Positions 5,864 through 12,759 of a stretch of 12,759 nt of DNA are shown in pieces. Under the pieces are notes generated by a model, which saw nothing but the letters and a program-made list of their open reading frames with translations, searched no databases and was not told the origin of the DNA. Position numbers and translations under genes: made by a program. The stretch comes from Crocinitomicaceae bacterium (GTDB lineage Bacteria > Bacteroidota > Bacteroidia > Flavobacteriales_D > Crocinitomicaceae), in NCBI GenBank assembly GCA_013215515.1, contig JABSPC010000531.1, positions 1-12,759 of the forward strand, in the 5' to 3' direction. Positions within the stretch are counted from its first letter, which is position 1, and each line of letters starts with the position of its first letter.

Positions 5864-6858
5864 GACAATCGATCGCTTAAAATTCTCATCTCAATGACCG
5901 GAGAAATTCTTTCGTAAATAACATTATAAACTGCCTCTACAATGGGCATTTCAACTTGAAATTTCTTACTGATTTCCATTACGCTTTTTGTAGCATAATA
6001 GCCCTCTGCAACCATGTCCATTTCTAACTGAGCCGTTTTAACCGAATACCCTTTGCCGATCATAAATCCAAAGTTTCTATTTCGTGAGAATTTTGAATAT
6101 GCCGTTACCAATAAATCACCCAAGTACGCCGATGATTTAACATCTCTGTGAATTGGGCTCATTTCATCGATCAAGTTTTCAATTTCTTGAATGGCATTTG
6201 AAATTAGAACCGACTGAAAGTTATCTCCATATCCGAGCCCTGAACAAATTCCAGATGCAATTGAATACACATTTTTAAGAACTGCTGAGATCTCCGTTCC
6301 GAACAAATCGTCCGATACCGTAGTTTTAATATAACGACAGGCTAAAAGCTCCGCCATTTCTTCCGCAATCTCATCCTCTTGACTCGCGATGGTCAGGTAA
6401 GATAAACGTTCCAACGCCACCTCTTCAGCGTGACATGGACCACAAATAATACCGATGTTGTCGTAAGGCGTTCCAAACGTTTTATGAATGAATCTCGCAG
6501 GAATCGCATTGTACTCAGGAATAATTCCCTTTACAGCAGAAAACACGGGTTTTCCTTCAAATAACTCAATTGGAAAATCTTCGAAAAGTTTCACTAAAAA
6601 CGCCGATGGTGTAGCTATAATGACAATATCAGAATTTCTGATTGTTTCATTTAAATCTGTACTGACATTTATTTTGTCAAGATCAAACTCTACGGATTGT
6701 AAGTATTTTGGATTGTGCCGAAACTTTAAGATGTGAGCAACAGCCACCTCATTACGCATGTACCAATTTACTGATGACACATTATTACATAAGATTTTAA
6801 CCAATGCTGTAGCCCAACTTCCACCTCCAATTACGGCTATTTTTTTCTCCTCCTCCAT
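5860..6858 (-). CDS. gpsA: NAD(P)-dependent glycerol-3-phosphate dehydrogenase
   Basis: This enzyme reduces dihydroxyacetone phosphate to sn-glycerol 3-phosphate with NAD(P)H, supplying the backbone of phospholipids in the cytoplasm. The 332-residue length is normal. The N-terminal Rossmann motif GGGSWATAL is at 11-19; SAVKGI (107-112) carries a conserved lysine at 110; GPCHAEEV (140-147) is the Bacteroidota form of the usual GPxxA motif; SAVLKNVYSIASG (191-203) carries the catalytic lysine K195; GDLLVTAYSKFSRNRNFG (247-264) binds substrate with D248, R259 and N260. The start ATG 6858 is the first and gives a short acidic-basic lead before the fold. A promoter with TATCTTTG lies just upstream. 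Its stop overlaps the GTG of a small membrane-protein frame. Confidence 0.96.
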   Translation of the reverse strand: MEEEKKIAVIGGGSWATALVKILCNNVSSVNWYMRNEVAVAHILKFRHNPKYLQSVEFDLDKINVSTDLNETIRNSDIVIIATPSAFLVKLFEDFPIELFEGKPVFSAVKGIIPEYNAIPARFIHKTFGTPYDNIGIICGPCHAEEVALERLSYLTIASQEDEIAEEMAELLACRYIKTTVSDDLFGTEISAVLKNVYSIASGICSGLGYGDNFQSVLISNAIQEIENLIDEMSPIHRDVKSSAYLGDLLVTAYSKFSRNRNFGFMIGKGYSVKTAQLEMDMVAEGYYATKSVMEISKKFQVEMPIVEAVYNVIYERISPVIEMRILSDRLS

Positions 6859-6874
6859 AGTAAATGTCGAGTAA

Positions 6875-6882
6875 CAAAGATA
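6875..6882 (-). promoter_or_regulatory. Promoter -7 element of gpsA
   Basis: The - strand reads TATCTTTG, a perfect TAnnTTTG element, 17 to 24 bases before ATG 6858. No clear TTG sits at the -33 position. The leader would be only about 10 bases. It lies just after the protease terminator, as expected for an independent transcription unit. Confidence 0.6.
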
Positions 6883-6921
6883 TTATTTATTCCCAAAGGC
6901 CCTTTGTCTTGTTGAGATATT

Positions 6922-6985
6922 CACCTAAAAAGAAAGGCTGCCCTGATCTTGTATCGGTTGAACCGATACGAGACAAGACAGCCTT
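6922..6985 (-). terminator. Strong intrinsic terminator of the large protease gene
   Basis: Fifteen bases after the protease stop, AAGGCTG (6985-6979) pairs with CAGCCTT (6940-6934), and the inner arms GTATCGGTT and AACCGATAC (6951-6959 and 6961-6969) pair around a tiny loop; additional pairs lie between, with a small asymmetric bulge. On the - strand the stem is followed by TTTCTTTTTAGG. The T-tract is only on that side, so it acts for the protease transcript and separates it from gpsA. Confidence 0.85.
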
Positions 6986-7000
6986 GAAATCTTTAACGAA

Positions 7001-10000
7001 TTATTGTTTGATCAGATCTATTACCGTTCTACCGTTGTCTCCAACAATATGTAATAAATAAATCCCTGATTTATAGGAGGCTACATCCAATTGTGTTTCG
7101 TTTAGACCTGAAACTTCAACTCGATTTAATAGTCTCCCTCTTACATCAGTTACTTCAATATAGTTGATAGTTCCATCCCATGTTACTGAAACTTTATCAG
7201 AAGTTGGGTTTGGATAAACCAATACATTATTCGCTGTAAGTTCATTGATTCCCGTTTGATCTACCAAAACACAAGCTGAAATATCAGTACAACCGTTTTC
7301 CGTAACCATTACCGCATAATTTCCAACATCTGCAGTTGGTGTATATGAAGCACTCGTTGCGCCTGCAATATTCGCATTTCCATTGTTGCAATCTACCCAT
7401 TGGTACGTCGCTCCAGTTGCATTCGCTGTAATTGTTGGAAGCGTTTGTGTTACAGAAACATCCACAGTCGAAACCGCTAATGTTGTTACTATAGTACTAT
7501 CACAACCTTCCGAACTCATTAAAACACTCGTTTGTGATTGAGCAGTTGTACCAGTAGTTCCATCAGGGAACGTGTACGTATCACCATCACAAATTGTAGC
7601 ATTGGCTGTAGAGTTGAAATTAGCAGCAACATCAAGAGTTGTTACAATGATTGAATCACATCCTCCTGAGCTCACCAATGTACTTGTTTGATTTTGAGCA
7701 GTTGTACCAGTAGTTCCATCAGGGAACGTGTACGTATCCCCGTTACAAATAGTAGCACTTGCATTTAAGTTGAAGCCAGTCACAACATCAAGCGTTGTTA
7801 CAATGATTGAATCACAACCTTGAGCCGAAACTAAAGTACTTGTATGAACTTCCGAAACGGTTCCACTCGAACCATCAGGATATGTATGCGTTTGACCTGT
7901 ACAAATCTGAACCAATTCAGCACTGTTCGATATAGGATTAACTGTTACATCGAATTGAACACAAGCCCCAGGAATAACACAACCTCCTTCACCTCTTACG
8001 AAGTATGACGTTGATGTCAATGGAGATACCGCTAAAGTACTTCCCGTTCCTTCAAGCGTTCCACCACAAGAACCAGAATACCAATTCCAGTCAATCGCGT
8101 CATTCAAGTTACCACTACCGATTGATAATGTAATCGTGTTTCCTTCACAAACAGAGTTGCTTCCTGCAATGGTTGCTATATCAGGATCAACACAAGTACT
8201 TGGCACTGTACAAAGTTCAAGACTCCATGCGTTCAATATACCATCATCACCTGCTGTATATTCATCATAAACAGTTAATGTCCATGTTCCTGTAATTGAT
8301 TCACCATTAAATACTGACAAAACATCAATCGATTGATATGGCCCAGAAATAGTTGGAGCTGTTGCACCACAAGCAGCATCAAAATCTACCGCTGTTGAAA
8401 CCGCTCCATCGTCAAATGAAACATCAATATCATCTCCAGCACATCCCCAAGTTGATCCCGGTATACCCGGCTGATCAAACAACGAAACTACTGTTCCTGT
8501 TGGAGACATCAATTCAGCTCTAAGATCACCAACCCAAGGGTGAGATATATCAAGGCTTGAAATATTAACATCAGAGATTATTCCTGCTCCTGTAACAACT
8601 ATCACAGAAGTGAAACTTGCCACATCAGTCGTTTGACCAACATCAGTACTTACCAAATTGCTACATGTACTCGTCGTAAAGGACCAAGCCGTAGACCAAG
8701 ATGATGTTCCACACCCAGTTACCGCTCTAACTCTCCAATAGTAAGTTGTAGCTCCTAATAGTCCTGCTGAATTATAAGTAGTTGTTGCTAACGCAGTCGC
8801 CTGATCTACGATTGTCGCAAAACCAGCATCTGTAGCAATATCAATATCGTATGTAATTCCAGCTCCTGGTGCTGCAACCCAAACAAAGTCTGTTGGAACG
8901 GTTACTGAAACTGCAAGATTTACCGGAGTCGATAATGTAGTTGCCGATGGCGAACCACTTGAAATATTTAAGGTCAAGTCTGTTGTTTTCGCACCACTTG
9001 TGCTTACACCTTGAACAGTCAATGCGTAAGTTCCTGGCGTTACCGCACCTGTATTAGAAATCGTCAATGTACTTGTTCCAACCGGTGTAACTGGATTCGT
9101 TGAGAATACCGCTATCGCTCCTGCAGGAACCCCTGTAACAGAAAGTGTTACTGGGTCATTGTATCCACCAATAGATCCAACGTCAATTGTAAACACCGCA
9201 TCTGTCGGTTGACAAACACTTACAGTTGGTGTAGAAGAACTCAAAGTATAATCAAACGTTGCCATTGTAATTTCGAAATCGTTATCCGAGATATCAAAGA
9301 ATGTCCCTGCAGCAGAAATAATCATAATTCTTGCCGTTGTTGTAGCGAGGTTTGGAACATTGATCAATTGAGTACCATCATTAGCAGTGTTTGCTAATAG
9401 AACTGTTGGATACGTCAATCCTCCATCAGTAGATAAAAGGATATCAACGTTCGTACAATTAACTGGTGCTAGATCTGATCCAGCAACAGACCAAGTAACT
9501 GTTTCCGTTGTAGCTCCGGCCCAAACAATTCCTGTATTAGATGGGTAAGTCACAACAAAAGGACCTGAGTTTCCATCAACTGTTACGGTAACGTCACCAT
9601 GATCATTACAACCACCAGGTCCAGGTGCATTATCTCTAACTGTTACACGGAAATCCATAACTCTAGACACAGAGGATAAAACCTCCCAAGTGAAAGGTCC
9701 ACCTGCTGTTAAATCAGCCAAATTCGGAAAATAGCGAGTTGGACTAGATAAAGAAGGGTTACTTCTAAAGTTAGGCCCCCCTGTAGCTGTTGCAACTGGT
9801 GGTTGCGTACTAATGTCTATATCCATTTGTTCCCAATTGTATGTTAAAGGGTCACCGTCAGGATCTGTTACAACTGCTGTTAAGGCAAATGGTGTACTTG
9901 CAGGAACAACCGCTCCTCCATTCGTTGAAACCAAGGTAGGAGCAATATTCGCTAATGGTGTGATTACTTCACACGTGTGACCACCACTCATAATTTCATC

Positions 10001-11218
10001 GTGAATATCTTCAAGGCTTACACCGTGGAAGTGATCATCACTATTATTTTGAACATTTGACGGACAAATTCCCGCATATGCCATAATCGTCGATCCACTT
10101 CCAGGTTCCACTGCTGTTGCATTATTTCTGTTACCACCACAAGAGTTGTTGAAAGTATGAGGCGCCCCAAATTGGTGCCCCATTTCGTGTGCTACATAAT
10201 CAATATCAAATGGATCTCCGATTGGAGCACCACTACCTGTAACACCTCTTGCTTTTTGAGAATTATTACAAACAACTCCCAACCCTGCTAATCCACCACT
10301 GTTTGTTCCAAACACGTGCCCGATATCGTAATTACCGTTTCCAATTACAGCATCTGTATTGGATTGGTTTTGATTAATCATAGTTCCAGGGTTTCCATTT
10401 GTGAATGGATCTGATCCTGAGTTCGTATATACAATTAAATTGTTGTTAGCGATAATTGTCATGGTAATTGCCATATCCTTTTCGTAAACACCATTTACAC
10501 GATTCATGGTAGTTACTTGAGCAGCTTGAGCAGCAGCGACTGTTCCTCCATGGAAAGTCGTATACTCACCGGTAGCGGATAATGCCAGTCTGTATGTTCT
10601 CAATTCACATGTTCCAAATTGTGATACAGTTCCTGTAGTTGGAATAGTTTTCGAACTTATCGCTGCCTGATCCATATCAAATGAACAGCCCATTACTTTA
10701 TCAGTACTAAAATCCTTCTTGTAATAAACAATGTAGTATTGTGTATTTCCTTTAAATAGAGGGTCGATAAAAATTGTGCTTTCACCCGGTTTACGAATCA
10801 TGGCGTGAAAACCATGTTCCGTTATGTCCCATTTTATGAATGCACCATCTGTTCCATTCGCGTCATACGAATGAATATCATAAAGTGCACCTAACGTAGG
10901 ATCAATTGTGCTGTTTTCTCTCGCGCTATACGTATGCATTGTTCCATCTGGGTGAGGGAAGTTTACTTCAGCTACGAATCCACTTTGTGGCACTTCTCGA
11001 TGAGAAATCCCAATTAATTCAGCTTTTAGGGCATCAACGTCCAATTGATACATCCGCGCATGTGCGGCTTTAATTTGGGGAGTACCCAATCCAAGTAGGT
11101 CGGCTCTCGGAACCTCGGTCATTCCGAGATCGATGTTTTTAATACTCTGCGCAATTGCTGGAGAAGCAATCCACAAAAGCATCAGACTTAAAGTCAGTCT
11201 TTGTAGTTTTTTGTACAT
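7001..11218 (-). CDS. Large secreted reprolysin-like zinc metalloprotease with P domain and T9SS sorting domain
   Basis: This 1405-residue exported protease begins with a signal peptide (1-24, LMLLWIASPAIAQ) and a propeptide to about 200. The M12B-type catalytic domain (about 204-417) has the zinc site HEMGHQFGAPH (344-354) and the Met-turn IMAYAG (378-383). Then come Ig/cadherin-like sequence with TDPDGDPLTYNW (451-462), a second Ig-like domain (553-650), further beta sequence (652-752), an FN3-like domain (about 760-850, YYWRVRAVTGCG), a proprotein-convertase P domain (about 852-1003, HPWVGDLRAELMSPTG; GTWTLTVYDEYTAGDDG), an Ig-like domain, three 52-residue repeats (1096-1251), another Ig-like domain, and a T9SS domain (1330-1405, VYPNPTS; GIYLLH). 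It should act outside the cell, degrading or binding proteins. ATG 11218 gives the signal peptide directly. It is a tandem paralogue of the gene to its right. Its target is unknown. Confidence 0.92.
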   Translation of the reverse strand: MYKKLQRLTLSLMLLWIASPAIAQSIKNIDLGMTEVPRADLLGLGTPQIKAAHARMYQLDVDALKAELIGISHREVPQSGFVAEVNFPHPDGTMHTYSARENSTIDPTLGALYDIHSYDANGTDGAFIKWDITEHGFHAMIRKPGESTIFIDPLFKGNTQYYIVYYKKDFSTDKVMGCSFDMDQAAISSKTIPTTGTVSQFGTCELRTYRLALSATGEYTTFHGGTVAAAQAAQVTTMNRVNGVYEKDMAITMTIIANNNLIVYTNSGSDPFTNGNPGTMINQNQSNTDAVIGNGNYDIGHVFGTNSGGLAGLGVVCNNSQKARGVTGSGAPIGDPFDIDYVAHEMGHQFGAPHTFNNSCGGNRNNATAVEPGSGSTIMAYAGICPSNVQNNSDDHFHGVSLEDIHDEIMSGGHTCEVITPLANIAPTLVSTNGGAVVPASTPFALTAVVTDPDGDPLTYNWEQMDIDISTQPPVATATGGPNFRSNPSLSSPTRYFPNLADLTAGGPFTWEVLSSVSRVMDFRVTVRDNAPGPGGCNDHGDVTVTVDGNSGPFVVTYPSNTGIVWAGATTETVTWSVAGSDLAPVNCTNVDILLSTDGGLTYPTVLLANTANDGTQLINVPNLATTTARIMIISAAGTFFDISDNDFEITMATFDYTLSSSTPTVSVCQPTDAVFTIDVGSIGGYNDPVTLSVTGVPAGAIAVFSTNPVTPVGTSTLTISNTGAVTPGTYALTVQGVSTSGAKTTDLTLNISSGSPSATTLSTPVNLAVSVTVPTDFVWVAAPGAGITYDIDIATDAGFATIVDQATALATTTYNSAGLLGATTYYWRVRAVTGCGTSSWSTAWSFTTSTCSNLVSTDVGQTTDVASFTSVIVVTGAGIISDVNISSLDISHPWVGDLRAELMSPTGTVVSLFDQPGIPGSTWGCAGDDIDVSFDDGAVSTAVDFDAACGATAPTISGPYQSIDVLSVFNGESITGTWTLTVYDEYTAGDDGILNAWSLELCTVPSTCVDPDIATIAGSNSVCEGNTITLSIGSGNLNDAIDWNWYSGSCGGTLEGTGSTLAVSPLTSTSYFVRGEGGCVIPGACVQFDVTVNPISNSAELVQICTGQTHTYPDGSSGTVSEVHTSTLVSAQGCDSIIVTTLDVVTGFNLNASATICNGDTYTFPDGTTGTTAQNQTSTLVSSGGCDSIIVTTLDVAANFNSTANATICDGDTYTFPDGTTGTTAQSQTSVLMSSEGCDSTIVTTLAVSTVDVSVTQTLPTITANATGATYQWVDCNNGNANIAGATSASYTPTADVGNYAVMVTENGCTDISACVLVDQTGINELTANNVLVYPNPTSDKVSVTWDGTINYIEVTDVRGRLLNRVEVSGLNETQLDVASYKSGIYLLHIVGDNGRTVIDLIKQ
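7466..7933 (-). repeat. Three in-frame 156-bp repeats in the protease gene
   Basis: Each unit encodes 52 residues with the pattern IC-G-TYTFPDGTTGTTAQ-QTS-LVSS-GCDSIIVTTLDV. The cysteines that open each unit lie exactly 52 residues apart (1106, 1158, 1210). Units two and three share 45 identical bases (7694-7738 and 7538-7582), exactly 156 apart, which points to a recent duplication or gene conversion. Unit one is more divergent. Confidence 0.9.
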
Positions 11219-11243
11219 AATTTTAGCTTTTGGTTTATACTAA

Positions 11244-11343
11244 GTGGTAGTATTATGGTTGTTTATTGTGGTTGTTTATTATGGTTGTTTATTGTGGTTG
11301 TTTATTATGGTTGTTTATTGTGGTTGTTTATTGTGGTTTTATT
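11244..11343. repeat. Tandem array of 13-bp units between the two protease genes
   Basis: Six perfect units RTGGTTGTTTATT run from 11255 to 11332. The first base is A, G, A, G, A, G in order, so the array is also three perfect 26-bp units. A degenerate unit with a 2-base loss flanks each end: GTGGTAGTATT (11244-11254) and GTGGTTTTATT (11333-11343). The right one contains the stop codon of the upstream protease gene. The + strand has almost no C, so the - strand transcript is A/C/U-rich and unstructured. Confidence 0.95.
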
Positions 11344-12759
11344 GTTTTACAAGATTATAAACAGTTCGCCCGTCTGTACTATTGACGTGAACAAAATACA
11401 CTCCGTTGCTATAGCTTGATAGATCAACAAGTGTTTCATTTAAATTTTCGACGTTCAAGTGATTCAATAGCTTTCCAGTTGCATCGCTGATTTCAATGAA
11501 TTGAACTTCCTCTTCCCATGAAATCGTAACATCACCAGAAGTTGGGTTTGGATAAATTTCCACTGATTGATTAACTGTTTCCTCCAATCCAGCGAATCCA
11601 ATTTGAATTTCGAATCGCTTATCAGAAACATCGAAGAACGTTCCAGCTTGGCTCATTACCATAATTCTACATGCCATATCTGAAATGTTGGGAACTACAA
11701 TTGTCTCAGCACCATCATTGGGAACTGCAGTGGCCAGAACAGTAGTGTAACTCATTCCATTATCGGTAGACAAAAGAATATCAACATTTGAACAATTAAC
11801 TGGCGCTGAATCAGTGTTCGCAATATCCCAAGTTACTGTTTGATTTGTTCCACCTGTCCAAATTATACCCAATATGGAAGGATATAAAACTACGAACGGT
11901 CCAGAGTTACCATCAACTGTTACAGTTACATCTTCATGATCGTTACATCCGCCAGGTCCAGGAGAGTTGTCTCTAACTGAAACTCTAAAATTCATTGTTC
12001 TAGACACGTCTGAAACTTGTTCCCAAGTAAAAGGTCCATTATTAGCTACGGCTTGTAATCTAGGAAAATAGCGTGTTGGATCAGAATTCGATGGATAACT
12101 TCTAAAGTTAGGTCCTAAGTTCGAAGAAGCTACTGGCGGCTGCGTGCTGATTCCATTGTCCATTTGCTCCCAGTTGTATGTAATTGGGTCACCGTCAGGG
12201 TCTGTTACTACAGCCGTTAATGCGAAAGGAGTTCCACCAGGAACCGTTGCTCCACCATTTGTAGAAACTACCGTCGGAGCGATATTTGCCAATTGCGTAA
12301 TTGTCTCACATTGGTGACCACTGCTTAAAATTTCATTGCCCATTTCTTCCAAACTAATTCCGTGGAAATGGTCGTCGCTATTGTTCTGAACGTCTGGAGT
12401 ACAAATTCCAGCATAAGCCATAATGGATGATCCACTGCCAGGCTCCATTGCTGTGGAGTTGTTTCTATTTCCACTACAAGAATTATTGAAAGTATGATTG
12501 CATCCAAATTGATGTCCAACTTCGTGCGCTACGTAATCAACATCGAATGAATCTCCGATTGGTGAAGAACTACCAGTTACTCCACTTGCCTTACTGTTGC
12601 TACAAACAACACCGAGTCCTGCTAATCCACCACTGTTTGTTCCGAATACATGTCCAATATCGTAGTTAGAAGATCCAATAACTGAATTTATATTCGATTG
12701 ATTCTCTCCAATCATTGACCCAGCGTTCCCATTTGAGTATGGATCACCTCCAGTTGAAG
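11339..12759 (-). CDS. Second reprolysin-like metalloprotease with T9SS sorting domain, 5' end outside the window
   Basis: The frame is open to the window's right edge; 472 residues are visible. The internal ATG at 12715 is not the start, because the 14 codons before it align with the paralogue (SDPFTNGNPG there, GDPYSNGNAG here). The catalytic domain has HEVGHQFGCNH (codons 12526-12494) and the Met-turn IMAYAG. After it come the same two Ig-like domains as in the larger protease (TDPDGDPITYNWEQ; VDILLSTDNG), and then, with no further domains, the T9SS domain (IYPNPTSG; GVYFVH; ending LVKQ). Signal peptide and propeptide must lie beyond the window. It is exported and acts outside the cell, as its neighbour does. 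The two genes are a tandem duplication that has diverged in size. Whether they share a transcript is open; the gap between them is 120 bases of repeats. Confidence 0.92.
   Translation of the reverse strand, partial: STGGDPYSNGNAGSMIGENQSNINSVIGSSNYDIGHVFGTNSGGLAGLGVVCSNSKASGVTGSSSPIGDSFDVDYVAHEVGHQFGCNHTFNNSCSGNRNNSTAMEPGSGSSIMAYAGICTPDVQNNSDDHFHGISLEEMGNEILSSGHQCETITQLANIAPTVVSTNGGATVPGGTPFALTAVVTDPDGDPITYNWEQMDNGISTQPPVASSNLGPNFRSYPSNSDPTRYFPRLQAVANNGPFTWEQVSDVSRTMNFRVSVRDNSPGPGGCNDHEDVTVTVDGNSGPFVVLYPSILGIIWTGGTNQTVTWDIANTDSAPVNCSNVDILLSTDNGMSYTTVLATAVPNDGAETIVVPNISDMACRIMVMSQAGTFFDVSDKRFEIQIGFAGLEETVNQSVEIYPNPTSGDVTISWEEEVQFIEISDATGKLLNHLNVENLNETLVDLSSYSNGVYFVHVNSTDGRTVYNLVKQ

Noticed and set aside
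6488..6736. Open + strand frame inside gpsA
   Set aside because: It is antisense to a conserved enzyme, with no protein character of its own.
6864..7061. Open + strand frame through the terminator
   Set aside because: It runs across the gpsA promoter and a strong hairpin and into the end of the protease gene.
9209..9397. Open + strand frame inside the protease gene
   Set aside because: It is antisense to a well-supported domain.
11244..11343. CRISPR array
   Set aside because: The 13-bp units are directly joined without spacers and no cas genes are present.
12325..12519. Second - strand frame inside the catalytic domain of the right-hand protease
   Set aside because: It is out of frame with the zinc-protease domain, which is conserved with the paralogue.
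12713..12715. ATG 12715 as the start of the second protease
   Set aside because: The frame continues upstream with residues that align to the paralogue, so the gene runs off the window.

Overview
The window looks like a chromosomal segment of a Bacteroidota bacterium, most likely of the Flavobacteriales. The evidence is two types of secreted protein ending in type IX secretion (T9SS) C-terminal sorting domains, promoter elements of the Bacteroidota form TAnnTTTG, AT-rich intergenic DNA, no clear Shine-Dalgarno sequences, and reprolysin-like proteases with the domain mix usual in that phylum.

Layout. On the left, the + strand carries a two-gene unit (381-1920): a small STAS/SpoIIAA-like protein overlapping a soluble PAS-HisKA_2 histidine kinase. 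All other genes are on the - strand. From the right edge leftward they are: a reprolysin-like protease open at the window end (11339-12759); a 13-bp tandem repeat array; a second, much larger paralogous protease of 1405 residues (7001-11218) with a strong terminator behind it; gpsA with its own promoter; two small membrane proteins; lysC (aspartate kinase) with its own promoter; a third small membrane protein; a lamin-tail-domain T9SS protein; and a doubtful 49-codon reading frame.

How the genes fit together. gpsA (glycerol-3-phosphate for phospholipids) and lysC (entry to lysine, threonine, methionine and diaminopimelate synthesis) are ordinary metabolic genes. The two proteases are a tandem duplication: they share the catalytic half and the sorting domain, but the larger copy carries roughly 675 extra residues of adhesion-type domains, including an FN3-like domain, a P domain and three 52-residue repeats. 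The kinase has no response regulator beside it in this window.

The most unusual points are two. First, each of the three small membrane-protein genes around gpsA and lysC seems to need a one-base frame change to give a sensible full-length protein with a start codon, while the large genes nearby are intact. Second, the DNA between the two proteases holds six perfect 13-bp repeats whose first base strictly alternates A/G for five units, and the transcript of that stretch is nearly free of G. I did not find a clearly new multi-gene system; the small membrane-protein family is the least explained part.
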